This document shows positions 36,550-45,597 of a stretch of DNA of 64,000 nt, piece after piece. The DNA lies in the NCBI GenBank assembly GCA_003133325.1, contig PKXA01000028.1, forward strand, positions 24,213 to 88,212, written 5' to 3'. Position 1 is the first letter of the stretch, and the number at the start of each line of letters is the position of its first letter. Both the position numbers and the translations under genes were made by a program. The notes beneath the pieces are model-generated. The model was not told the origin of the DNA and made no database searches. It saw only the letters and a program-made list of their open reading frames with translations. This DNA comes from Acidimicrobiaceae bacterium (GTDB lineage: Bacteria; Actinomycetota; Acidimicrobiia; Acidimicrobiales; RAAP-2).

Positions 36550-37208
36550 CAGTCGCGCAGCTCTCGTAGCTGGTCGAGGTCGAGGACCCCGAACTCCGAC
36601 CACATCTGCGCCGCGAGTACCCGCAGGACGACGACGGCCAGAAGGACGTCGAGCGATGCGCCCAGTTCGACCAGGAGGGGGACGCCGGCCGTAGCGAGAA
36701 ACGCGACCAGGGCGATTCCGTTGTCGACGAGGAGCAGGCCGACGATCTGGGAGACGGCCTTGCGTCGGACCACCATGGAGAAGAACCCGATGAGCAGAGT
36801 GGCGAAGCCGAGGGGAACGAACCGGCCGGCGGTTGTCGGGATGAGCGCGACCACGGGCTGGGTGGCACCATAGGCAAGGAAGGTGAGCGCCGCGGCACCA
36901 ACCAGCGACGCGGGGACGTTCACGATCGGAGATGCTTCCCGACCGGTCGGGCTGCTGGTCACGACCCGTCCGAGCAGGGTCGGGATCACCGCACCTTTGG
37001 ATGCCATGACCAGGCAGGCCACCACGATGAGGACGGCGTCGTGCTGGCGAATGCCGAGGATGAGAGCGACCGCCCCAAGAGCGAAACCCTGGACCGCGAG
37101 CGCCTTTACGACCGCGGAGAGCGAGCGGCGCCACAACGTGACCACCGCGCAGACAAGGATCACTCCGGACATGAGTTCGAGTGTGCTGGCGTAGGCGGGT
37201 CCGTTCAT
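36549..37208 (-). CDS. HyfE-like membrane subunit (NuoK-related)
   Basis: MNGPAYASTLELMSGVILVCAVVTLWRRSLSAVVKALAVQGFALGAVALILG ... VVRRKAVSQIVGLLLVDNGIALVAFLATAGVPLLVELGASLDVLLAVVVLRVLAAQM. Confidence 0.85.
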   Translation of the reverse strand: MNGPAYASTLELMSGVILVCAVVTLWRRSLSAVVKALAVQGFALGAVALILGIRQHDAVLIVVACLVMASKGAVIPTLLGRVVTSSPTGREASPIVNVPASLVGAAALTFLAYGATQPVVALIPTTAGRFVPLGFATLLIGFFSMVVRRKAVSQIVGLLLVDNGIALVAFLATAGVPLLVELGASLDVLLAVVVLRVLAAQMWSEFGVLDLDQLRELRD

Positions 37209-38167
37209 CGGACCACCATTGCGGTGACGGCGCCGAGCATGGCCAGGACAAAGCCACCGGCGAGCAGTTCGGGCACCCGGAAGAGCCGGAGTTTTCCACT
37301 GAAGACCTCGAAGGTGGCGATGGCGATTCCTGCCAGTGCCACCTTGCCTGCGAGCGCTCCGAGCCCTATGACGAAGCTGACCGCTCCGGATCGGTCCGCT
37401 ACCCCCCAAGGAACAAGGAGGTTGACGAGCAGGCCGAGGAGCAGGGTGAGGCGCATGGATTCGCCGAGGGTTACGAGCCCGAGGTCGGGACCGGCGTACT
37501 CGAGGACCATGGCCTCGTGGATCATGGTGAGTTCGAGGTGGGTGTTCGGATTGTCGACGGGGAGGCGGCCGCTCTCGGCCAGAATAATGACGACGAATGA
37601 ACCGAGGGCCAGGATCCGCTCTGGGCTGGCGATCATCTGTGGGTGGGCTAATCCCATGTGGACGAGAACCGGAAGGTTGGAGGTATGCGCCGGAATCGAC
37701 ATGGCCAAGATGGCGACGAGCAGGGCGGGCTCGGCCAGTGCGCCGATCGTCATTGCCCGGCTCGAGCCCATGCCGCCGAACGGGGTTCCGGTGTCGAGAG
37801 CGCCGAGGGCCAGCGATACCGAGCCCAGCAGCAACACGAAGACGATGGCGAAGAAGTCCGCACTTTGCCCGAGTGGTGGACGAGTCGTGGCCAGGGGGGA
37901 GATCGCCACAACTACCATCGCGGTGGCAACCAGGACTACCGGCGCAGCCACGAAGACCCAACTGGCCTCCTCGGGACGCATCCGCTGCTTGGTGAAGAGC
38001 TTGCGCAGGTCGAGGAGCGGCTGGCGGACCGGGGGTCCTATGCGGCCTTCGAGACGGCTGCGGACCTTGCGCATCACGCCGACAAGCAGCAGACCGCCCA
38101 CGGCCACCGTGACAATCTGGGCACCTGCCACCAGCACAGCCCCAGCCACTTCTTCGAAACCGGTCAT
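37205..38167 (-). CDS. HyfC/HycD/NuoH-like membrane subunit
   Basis: GRIGPPVRQPLLDLRKLFTKQRMRPEEASWVF; ALAEPALLVAIL; ESGRLPVDNPNTHLELTMIHEAMVLEYAGPDLGL. Confidence 0.92.
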   Translation of the reverse strand: MTGFEEVAGAVLVAGAQIVTVAVGGLLLVGVMRKVRSRLEGRIGPPVRQPLLDLRKLFTKQRMRPEEASWVFVAAPVVLVATAMVVVAISPLATTRPPLGQSADFFAIVFVLLLGSVSLALGALDTGTPFGGMGSSRAMTIGALAEPALLVAILAMSIPAHTSNLPVLVHMGLAHPQMIASPERILALGSFVVIILAESGRLPVDNPNTHLELTMIHEAMVLEYAGPDLGLVTLGESMRLTLLLGLLVNLLVPWGVADRSGAVSFVIGLGALAGKVALAGIAIATFEVFSGKLRLFRVPELLAGGFVLAMLGAVTAMVVR

Positions 38168-40185
38168 GTGATGGCTGCCAAGATCAGGACCAAGGCAACG
38201 AGTCCATAGGCAAGATAGCGATGCACGCTACCGTTCTGCAGACCGCGGACCCGCTGTCCCCACCAGCGCACGGCGCGGATCACCGGTCGGTAGATGCTCT
38301 GCTCGATGATGTCGCCGATGGACGTCCGATAGGTGATCTTCTCGACGTAGTAGCGGGACTCGGCCAGGTGACTCACATCGAGGTCACGATCGGGACGAAC
38401 CACGTCGTCGAACACCTGCTGCAGCGGTTCGGCGAACGAGGTCGCGGTGTACTGCATTCTGGCCGTTTGCAGCTCACGACCTGATCCCCATGGCTCAGTT
38501 CGCCGAAGTGCGGGCTGAGGGGTGAATCGGCGTCGTGCAAGTTGACGGAGGGCAATGACGCCTCCGATGGCCAAGGCCAAGCCGGCGGCGAGTAGCGCCG
38601 GTGCCAGCATGCCCTGGAGGCCTGCCAGATGAAGATCGACCGAACCGCGCACGGTGGCGAGTGGAGCGCCGGGGACCGCGCTTGCCGCAGCGCGCCCGAG
38701 TGCGGGCAGGATGATCACGGGAGCGAGGCCGAGCACCACACACAATCCGGCGAGCATCCCGGCGCCCAGTTGCATCGAGCGAGGTACCTCGTGAGCGGCG
38801 GCGGCCTCCACCGATCGAGGGCGGCCGAGGAAACCCACCCCAATCGCCTTCACGAACGCGGCGGCAGTGAGTCCCCCGGTGAGAGCCAACGCGGCCACCC
38901 CCAGGGGGATGGCGATGGCGACAGCCGTGGACGACGTCGGCAATCCGTGCAGCAAGCTCTGGAACACCAGCCATTCGCCCACGAATCCGTTGAGTGGGGG
39001 CAGGGCAGCGATGGAGAGTGCTCCGACCATGAAGATCGCCCCGGTGATCGGCATTCGGCGCATGAGGCCGCCGAGCTGGTCGAGGTCGCGGGTGCCCGTG
39101 GCCACTTGGACGGAGCCGGCGGACAGAAAGAGGCTTCCCTTGAAGGCAGCATGATTCACTGTCAGGAGTAGGGCTGCCACCATGGCAACCGCCGCAATCG
39201 TTCGATGGCCGCTGGCTGCGAACATTCCCGATGCACCCACGCCGATGAGGACGAGACCCATGTTGTCTGCTGTCGAGTAGGCGAGCAATCGCTTCAAATC
39301 GGTGCTGGTTGCGGCATGGAGCGCACCGAAGAGAGCAGAAACGACCCCCATGGCGGTCACCATCAGCCACCACCAGACCGGGCCACCGCCGAGCAGCCGA
39401 TCGCCGACCAAGACGATCCCATAGATGCCGAGGTTGACCATGGCTCCGGACATCAGCGCTGAGACCGGGCTCGGCGCCTCGGCGTGAGCCTTCGGAAGCC
39501 AAACGTGCAAGGGCACCGCCCCCGCTTTCGAACCGAATCCGAGGATGGCGAGGACGAACGCCGTGTTGCGAACGACACCTGGTAGGTGGCGGGCATGGAC
39601 ACGGATGGCAGCGAAAGTCTGGTCTCCGGCATGAGCAGAAAGCAACACCAGGGCGAAGAGGATGGTCGCCGCCCCGACGTGGGTCATCACCGCGTACCAC
39701 TGTGCAGCGCTGCGCGTCTCCTCGCTCCTTCGATGATCGACGAGCACGAGCACGAGTGACGCCAACGCCATGAGCTCCCACAGCACGAGGAAGGTGGCCA
39801 CGCTCCCTGCCATTGGTACCAACAGCATGCTGGTGACGAACAGTGGCAGGGCGGCCGAGGTTGTGCGCGTTGACAGGCCGTGGCTCGCATAGCCGAGCCA
39901 GTAGAGGGTCGAGGCGATGGCCACAACAGCGGTCACCACGACGAAGACCGCTCCGAGCGGATCGAGGACCATGGTCACGCCGGTGAGTGGAAGGATCTGG
40001 GATGAGTTCAGCACTAACGACTGCCCCGTATGCAGCACCGCGAGAGCGCCGAAGAGCGCGGCGATGCACGATCCCCAGGTGAGTACTACCGCGGCCCAAA
40101 CTCGGGTCTTGGCGGGGAGTGCGCCCCCGGCGATTGCCGCGGCAGAACCAGCGGCCGCCGTGATGACCAAGCTGACGTTGCTCAC
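38164..40185 (-). CDS. HyfB/HycC-like proton-translocating membrane subunit
   Basis: GFGSKAGAVPLHVWLPKAHAEAPSPVSALMSGAMVNLGIYG, KRLLAYSTADNMGLVLIGVGASGMF; GTG start overlaps the stop of the small-subunit gene. Confidence 0.92.
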   Translation of the reverse strand: MSNVSLVITAAAGSAAAIAGGALPAKTRVWAAVVLTWGSCIAALFGALAVLHTGQSLVLNSSQILPLTGVTMVLDPLGAVFVVVTAVVAIASTLYWLGYASHGLSTRTTSAALPLFVTSMLLVPMAGSVATFLVLWELMALASLVLVLVDHRRSEETRSAAQWYAVMTHVGAATILFALVLLSAHAGDQTFAAIRVHARHLPGVVRNTAFVLAILGFGSKAGAVPLHVWLPKAHAEAPSPVSALMSGAMVNLGIYGIVLVGDRLLGGGPVWWWLMVTAMGVVSALFGALHAATSTDLKRLLAYSTADNMGLVLIGVGASGMFAASGHRTIAAVAMVAALLLTVNHAAFKGSLFLSAGSVQVATGTRDLDQLGGLMRRMPITGAIFMVGALSIAALPPLNGFVGEWLVFQSLLHGLPTSSTAVAIAIPLGVAALALTGGLTAAAFVKAIGVGFLGRPRSVEAAAAHEVPRSMQLGAGMLAGLCVVLGLAPVIILPALGRAAASAVPGAPLATVRGSVDLHLAGLQGMLAPALLAAGLALAIGGVIALRQLARRRFTPQPALRRTEPWGSGRELQTARMQYTATSFAEPLQQVFDDVVRPDRDLDVSHLAESRYYVEKITYRTSIGDIIEQSIYRPVIRAVRWWGQRVRGLQNGSVHRYLAYGLVALVLILAAIT

Positions 40186-40670
40186 CGCCCGGTAAGACTC
40201 CGCAGTGCTCGAATGATCGCCTCGGGGTGGGGAGGGCAGCCAGCAACCTGTACATCGACCGGCACGACATCGGCTACGGCGCCGGCGACGCCGTAGCCGC
40301 CTTTGAACACTCCGCAGTCGCGTGCACAATCGCCGACGGCGAAGACCATCCGCGGCTCCGGCATGGCCTCAAAGGTCTTCTTGAGGGGGCCGACCATGTT
40401 CTTGGTGACGGGGCCGGTGACCACGAGCGCATCGGCGTGTCTGGGTGATGCAACCAAGCGGGCTCCGAAGCGCTCCGCGTCGTATACCGGCCCGAAGGCG
40501 GAGGCAATCTCGAGTTCGCAGCCGTTGCATGAGCCGGCATCGACGTGGCGGAGCTGGAGTGATCCGCCGAGCGTATGGCGAACGCCGACAGCGGGGGCCG
40601 GCGGGGCGCCTAAGCCATCGGTGGCGGTGTGGGGGTGGATCATCGCCTGCAGGACTGATCGAATCGTCAT
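40182..40670 (-). CDS. HyfI/NuoB-like [4Fe-4S] small subunit
   Basis: LRHVDAGSCNGCELEIASAFGPVYDAERFGARLVASPRHADALVVTGPVT...GDCARDCGVFKGGY...VAGCPPHPEAII; cluster cysteines intact. Confidence 0.94.
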   Translation of the reverse strand: MTIRSVLQAMIHPHTATDGLGAPPAPAVGVRHTLGGSLQLRHVDAGSCNGCELEIASAFGPVYDAERFGARLVASPRHADALVVTGPVTKNMVGPLKKTFEAMPEPRMVFAVGDCARDCGVFKGGYGVAGAVADVVPVDVQVAGCPPHPEAIIRALRSLTGR

Positions 40671-40796
40671 CGGTGCCGGTGCCCCCTGAGCAGGTGAGTA
40701 TTAAACTGACATTATCGTCAGGACGTCAATCTATCATCCCAACGTGTTTGTGCCGACGTCCTTGTCCGCAGCGATGGCGCTTCGTCCGCTGTATGT

Positions 40797-41063
40797 TCAC
40801 CCACGATCGCGGGAGAGGGCCGCACCCGAAATCTGGCGGGGGGTGTCCGTCGAACCGCCGAGTAGTGGCAATGGTTCGCCACAACGGGGACAACTGGAGC
40901 CGCCCGGGTTGACCGAGCGCGATACACAACGCCAGCAGCTCGAACAAACCACGGCAGCCGCTTCTTCTCGTCCACGGGATGAACCCTCCGGCCACCCGGA
41001 TGGGTCTCGCTGGTGATGCCCCCGCTGGACGGCAAGCTCGTTCTCGTCGTAGTCGGTCCGCAT
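40797..41063 (-). CDS. Putative small zinc-ribbon protein
   Basis: MRTDYDENELAVQRGHHQRD...VVCSSCWRCVSRSVNPGGSSCPRCGEPLPLL; AGGGG 3 nt before the ATG; AT-rich promoter-like DNA upstream. Confidence 0.5.
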   Translation of the reverse strand: MRTDYDENELAVQRGHHQRDPSGWPEGSSRGREEAAAVVCSSCWRCVSRSVNPGGSSCPRCGEPLPLLGGSTDTPRQISGAALSRDRG

Positions 41064-41093
41064 GATCCCCTATCGTTGAATCGAATAACAGAC

Positions 41094-41107
41094 TGATGAT
41101 ATCATCA
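41094..41107. promoter_or_regulatory. 14-bp perfect palindrome TGATGATATCATCA in an AT-rich promoter-like patch
   Basis: Direct reading; surrounded by gaataacagac...aatttataatctaataatatatg, unusually AT-rich for this window. Confidence 0.55.
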
Positions 41108-41209
41108 ATTTATAATCTAATAATATATGTGGCAGGGTGAGATGGCCGTCACCGGGTCCCCGGTGGATGTAAGCGACGGTTCCTCGACGGGTGAGCCAAT
41201 CTCGTCCGA

Positions 41210-42319
41210 TCACGGTTGGGCCGCCGTACGATTCACTAATCTCGCAAGAACTTCGTCGACGACCTCGGTGGTGGAGGCATCGCCTCCGAGGTCAAAGGTC
41301 CGGATGCCATCTGCAGCAGCACCAAGGGTGGCGTCGCGAATGGCGTGAGCCGCGTTGGCGACGGCGGGGCTTCCTCGGGTGGCCGCGTGGTCCAAGACGG
41401 CTGCGCAGGCCAGCAGCATCGCCATCGGGTTGGCGACATCCTTGCCGGCAAGGGATGGTGCCGTGCCGTGTGGCGCCTCGGCCATGGCCACCGACGGACG
41501 GAGATCTTCGTCGAGCGCCAGAAGAACTGATTCGGAACCCGCAATCGAGCCGAAGAGGGCCAGCACGAGATCGGACAGACAATCTCCATCTCGGTTCAGT
41601 GCCGGAATCACGAGCGCTTGGTCGCTCGCCTCTGTCAAGAGACCGGCATAGGCAGCGTCGATCAACGTAGGGCGGTACCGAACGTCACGATGGCGCGTTG
41701 CGGCGGCATCCATCTCCTCCTTCAACAGCCCCTCGTAGAGTGCCGAAACCGTCCACTTCGGACCTCCATAGACGCATGCATCCATGGAGGCTGCGGTCCG
41801 AAACGAGTACTCAGCCACCGCTCGGCATGTCCCGCGATCGATACGCTCGGTCCGCCACGCCTGTTCGTCTTTGGTGCCTGGAGTCCCAGTTCGCTTCTCC
41901 TCTGCACCGTAGGCGTCACCGACCGCCATACGCACAACGACGATCGGGTGCACAACAGGCGCCAGAGGAACGACACCGGGGATGCGCCGTCCTGTCCGCA
42001 CGATCACCGAACCACCGACTCCTTCTCTGAGGATGCGGTTGGGTGAACCAACGTCTCCAACTTCTGGGGGCGTAATGGTTGCCGCTTTCAATCCGAGCCC
42101 GACCGCGAGCATGGCCTCGGCGGCTTCGCTGACCACCCCATTGTGGGTCCGCCGCCGATTCTCCAATGAGAGATCGAACCGCTGGAGCTCGATCGGAACC
42201 CCGAGCACAGTGGCGTCGAGGACGCGTAATGCCTGCTCGAGGAGCTCTTGTCCCGTCTCGTCTCCTTCGCAGACCACCAGTGTTGTTTGATCGACCATGG
42301 TGTCGAAGCTCGCACACAT
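41210..42319 (-). CDS. Isocitrate/isopropylmalate dehydrogenase-family protein
   Basis: VVCEGDETGQELLEQALRVL; YGGPKWTVSALYEGLLKEEMD; VIPALNRDGDCLSDLVLALFGSIAGSES; EAPHGTAPSLAGKDVANPMAMLLA; ATG 42319 overlaps TAA of the upstream ORF (TAATG). Confidence 0.88.
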   Translation of the reverse strand: MCASFDTMVDQTTLVVCEGDETGQELLEQALRVLDATVLGVPIELQRFDLSLENRRRTHNGVVSEAAEAMLAVGLGLKAATITPPEVGDVGSPNRILREGVGGSVIVRTGRRIPGVVPLAPVVHPIVVVRMAVGDAYGAEEKRTGTPGTKDEQAWRTERIDRGTCRAVAEYSFRTAASMDACVYGGPKWTVSALYEGLLKEEMDAAATRHRDVRYRPTLIDAAYAGLLTEASDQALVIPALNRDGDCLSDLVLALFGSIAGSESVLLALDEDLRPSVAMAEAPHGTAPSLAGKDVANPMAMLLACAAVLDHAATRGSPAVANAAHAIRDATLGAAADGIRTFDLGGDASTTEVVDEVLARLVNRTAAQP

Positions 42320-42525
42320 TACGAGGCACCTGCCAACGCAGCTCCGATGAACGCCCATTGCTCGGCATGTACCCTGCCCGATACCGGTGAGCTCTCTGGG
42401 CAGTTCGTCGGTAGTGAGCGGCATACCCAGGCGGCATTTGCGGGGTGGCTCGACCAGTTCTCATCGTGAGCATTCGACACCCATGCCATTGGGCCTTGGC
42501 AAAGAGTCTTCACGAGCTTCCCCAT
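42319..42525 (-). CDS. Hypothetical small protein, coupled ORF
   Basis: Overlaps the end of ORF 42510-42866 and shares TAATG with the dehydrogenase start; no recognised domain. Confidence 0.35.
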   Translation of the reverse strand: MGKLVKTLCQGPMAWVSNAHDENWSSHPANAAWVCRSLPTNCPESSPVSGRVHAEQWAFIGAALAGAS

Positions 42526-42866
42526 TTGGGTTGGGCTTGCTCGTCGAGATCATCCAAGAGGATTCCTTGAGCCGCCAGAACTCCCTCAAGAAGTTCCCGC
42601 TCGTGTTGTGGTGGACCGAATTTGTGCAAATCGCAGTCGATCCCAAGACATCGAGCGAGCTCGATGAGGGCGATGTCGTAGGCCAGTTGGTCGGACACAG
42701 TGCCCACCATCCCGCCCGAACCAAGGCGCGGGAACGCACCCGTACCGAGTTGGCCCCGGCATCGGAGCAGTTCCGCTAACGCCTCACCGCTGGTGGGAAG
42801 GCGATCGGAGTCATGAACCCTGTCGAGAGCGGTCTCGAGGAGCTTGGTGTACAAAATCGTGGCCAT
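42510..42866 (-). CDS. Hypothetical protein (118 aa)
   Basis: MATILYTKLLETALDRVHDSDRLPTSGEALAELLRCRGQLG...AYDIALIELARCLGIDCDLHKFGPPQHERELLEGVLAAQGILLDDL; protein-like composition; abuts the preceding stop. Confidence 0.65.
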   Translation of the reverse strand: MATILYTKLLETALDRVHDSDRLPTSGEALAELLRCRGQLGTGAFPRLGSGGMVGTVSDQLAYDIALIELARCLGIDCDLHKFGPPQHERELLEGVLAAQGILLDDLDEQAQPKWGSS

Positions 42867-43028
42867 TCAGCCGTCAACGCCGAGCGGCACCAGGTTTGGT
42901 GGGAGCGCCGCGAAGGCCTCGAGATGCCGACCGCGATTGGGCTGTGGCATTGGCCCCGTCTCTTGTCGATCAATGGATTGGTCGGTCTCGTTGGCGGCCC
43001 AGGCTCCAAAGCTCATAGCAGCCATCAT
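42867..43028 (-). CDS. Hypothetical small protein (53 aa), coupled ORF
   Basis: ATG at 43028 overlaps TGA of ORF 43025-43282 (ATGA); MMAAMSFGAWAANETDQSIDRQETGPMPQPNRGRHLEAFAALPPNLVPLGVDG. Confidence 0.4.
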   Translation of the reverse strand: MMAAMSFGAWAANETDQSIDRQETGPMPQPNRGRHLEAFAALPPNLVPLGVDG

Positions 43029-43282
43029 GGCCCGTCTCGCAATCTCCCTATAGGGCCAATAGTCACGTCTTGTCCGTCGGCAGCGAGCACTGCCAGATGC
43101 CCGACGGCCTGGTCGGTCAAGGCCAAAAGGGGCGCGAAGGCCCGCTTTTCGTGGCAACCAACTGAAGTCGGCGAGCCAAGCGACAGGTAGGTCACGCCGC
43201 TCGCGTGGCCGCGCCAGGAGCCCGGATTGCCGCCATCGCCCACGTGAGGCGCCACCTCGAGGCATGACACGAAAGCAGCCAA
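43025..43282 (-). CDS. Hypothetical protein (85 aa)
   Basis: MAAFVSCLEVAPHVGDGGNPGSWRGHASGVTYLSLGSPTSVGCHEKRAFAPLLALTDQAVGHLAVLAADGQDVTIGPIGRLRDGP; first member of the overlapping chain. Confidence 0.45.
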   Translation of the reverse strand: MAAFVSCLEVAPHVGDGGNPGSWRGHASGVTYLSLGSPTSVGCHEKRAFAPLLALTDQAVGHLAVLAADGQDVTIGPIGRLRDGP

Positions 43283-43318
43283 CGTGGTGAGAGCCGCTCC
43301 TTGTGGATCGGGATCAGT

Positions 43319-43735
43319 TCAGCTGTTGGCGGAAAGTTCGCTGGCGCAGTACTTGCACTTGGTGGCGTCCACCGGCAGATCGCCCGACAGGCAGTGTGGG
43401 CACTTCTTGGTCGGAGCCGGATTGCCGAAGACGGTCGTACCCTGCTTGTTCATGTGAGCCTTGTACGGGACGACCAGGACGAAATAGATGACGGCCATGA
43501 AGGTGATGAAGTAGATGATGGCGGAGATGAACGCGCCCACGTTGATGGTTTGGCCGTTGAGGACCCAACCGAGCCCACTGGAAGAGGACTTCCCGGCGAC
43601 GGAGTTGACCAGGGGCGTGATGATGTTGTCAGTGAAAGCCTTGATCAGAGTGCTGAAGGCCAATGCCACGACCAAGCCGACGGCGATGACGATCAAGTCG
43701 CCCTGCATGAGGAAATTCTTGAAGCCCTTGAACAT
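43319..43735 (-). CDS. mscL: MscL-type mechanosensitive channel with C-terminal zinc ribbon
   Basis: MFKGFKNFLMQGDLIVIAVGLVVALAFSTLIKAFTDNIITPLV... then KKCPHCLSGDLPVDATKCKYCASEL (CxxC-x11-CxxC). Confidence 0.85.
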   Translation of the reverse strand: MFKGFKNFLMQGDLIVIAVGLVVALAFSTLIKAFTDNIITPLVNSVAGKSSSSGLGWVLNGQTINVGAFISAIIYFITFMAVIYFVLVVPYKAHMNKQGTTVFGNPAPTKKCPHCLSGDLPVDATKCKYCASELSANS

Positions 43736-44103
43736 GGCCAACTCCTTGCTGAACCGCCAGGGCGGTTGGTGTGTTGATGCGATGTGGGTTCCCGGTGCGG
43801 TGACAATCCTGAGGGAATGCTCGGGCCCGGCCAATTGGGTCGGGCCTTTGGAACACCCAGGATTCCCCGGTCATCGTCCCCGGTCAAACCGGGTTTGAAA
43901 CAAGGCGTAGCGGCCCGGCCCCGGCCCAGGCCCCGGCTACGAGGACGGTCCGCCTGTGCGATAGCGTCCGACGAAGAACTGTTGGGAACCTTCTATTTGT
44001 GCGGTGGTGGGAATCAGCCATCGTTGACGCCCATGCCGGGGATGACCATGTGGGGGCAGATGACCGTGATCAGTGGACCGGCCCCGCCGGCAGACGGATG
44101 ACA

Positions 44104-45543
44104 ATGCGAATCGCCATCATCGGGGCCGGGATGGCCGGAATCCTGAGCGCCGTCAAACTGACCGAGGCGGGTTTGACGGACGTCACCGTCTACGAGAAGG
44201 CCGATCGTCTCGGTGGGACGTGGAGAGAGAACACCTACCCCGGGATCGCCTGTGACGTTCCCTCTCATCTCTACAGCTACTCGTTTCACCTCAACCCCTA
44301 CTGGAGCCATCCGTATTCACCGGGTCAGGAGATTCAGGCGTACCTCGAAGACGTGGCGCGTGCCCATCAGGTCGACGGGCTCATCCGGTTCGGCGAAGAG
44401 GTCATCGAATGTGCATGGAGGGATCGGCAGTGGCACCTGGAGACCTCCAGCGGTCTTCATGACGAGGTCGACTTCGTGATCGCCGCCACCGGTGTCCTCC
44501 ATCATCCGAACTACCCCGAAATCGAGGGCATCGAGACTTTTGGGGGTGCCATCTTCCACAGTTCGCGATGGGATCACCGGGTGGCCATCGACGGTGCGCG
44601 GGTCGGGATCGTCGGGACCGGTTCGACAGCTGTGCAGATGGTGTCGGCAGTCGTCGATCGGGCCCAGAAGCTCTCCCTCTTCCAACGAACTCCCCAGTGG
44701 ATCATGCCCCAGGAGAACCCGGCCTATGGCGAGGAGGAGAGAGAGGACTGGATCCAGAATCCGCAGAAGTTGCAGAAACTCCACGGGAACCTCTCGGAGC
44801 TCTTCGCCGGCTTTGCCAATGGCATCGTGGATGCCGAGTCGCCACAGATGACGATGATCGCCGATCTCTGCCGGCAAAACCTCGAGGTGAAGGTGACCGA
44901 TCCGGTCCTGCGGGAGAAACTCCGGCCCAACTACAGGGCCGCGTGCAAGCGTCTCGTCATCTCTCCGAATTTCTACGAAAGCATGCAGAAGGCGAATGCC
45001 GAGTTGGTCACCGAGCCCATCGAACGCATCGAGACCCGGGGCGTTCGCACCGACGACGGACGGCTGCACGACCTCGACGTCCTGGTACTCGCCACCGGTT
45101 TCAAAGTCGATGCCTTCATGCGGCCGATGTCGGTGATCGGGCGTGACGGCAAGGATCTGTCGCAGGTGTGGGCCGACCGCCCGAACGCCTATCTGTCGAT
45201 ATCGATCCCCGACTTCCCGAACTTCGTCATGTTGAACGGGCCCAACGGGCCGGTCGGGAATTTTTCCCTCATCGAGGTCGCAGAGATGCAGTTCGACTAC
45301 ATCATGCAGTTGATCGATCTCGTCCACTCGGGTCAGTGTCGGGAGATCAGTGCCACCCAGGTCGCCATGGACCAGTTCGAGACCGAACGGGTGGAGGCCG
45401 CCGCCACCACCATCTGGAGCACGGGTTGCCGTAGCTGGTATCTCGACGACCGCGGGATCCCGGCCACATGGCCCTGGTCATTCGATCGATTCCGCGCCGA
45501 AATGGAACGGCCGAAGATGGTGGCGTACGACCGACGCGGTTAG
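44104..45543 (+). CDS. Flavin-containing (Baeyer-Villiger-type) monooxygenase
   Basis: IAIIGAGMAGILSAVKLTEAG, RLGGTWRENTYPGIACDVPSHLYSYSF, RVGIVGTGSTAVQ. Confidence 0.93.
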   Translation: MRIAIIGAGMAGILSAVKLTEAGLTDVTVYEKADRLGGTWRENTYPGIACDVPSHLYSYSFHLNPYWSHPYSPGQEIQAYLEDVARAHQVDGLIRFGEEVIECAWRDRQWHLETSSGLHDEVDFVIAATGVLHHPNYPEIEGIETFGGAIFHSSRWDHRVAIDGARVGIVGTGSTAVQMVSAVVDRAQKLSLFQRTPQWIMPQENPAYGEEEREDWIQNPQKLQKLHGNLSELFAGFANGIVDAESPQMTMIADLCRQNLEVKVTDPVLREKLRPNYRAACKRLVISPNFYESMQKANAELVTEPIERIETRGVRTDDGRLHDLDVLVLATGFKVDAFMRPMSVIGRDGKDLSQVWADRPNAYLSISIPDFPNFVMLNGPNGPVGNFSLIEVAEMQFDYIMQLIDLVHSGQCREISATQVAMDQFETERVEAAATTIWSTGCRSWYLDDRGIPATWPWSFDRFRAEMERPKMVAYDRRG

Positions 45544-45597
45544 GCCGGCGCGAGGGGAATGCCCCTGTGGGTGCACCCGTGAATCCGGGGAGCCTGG

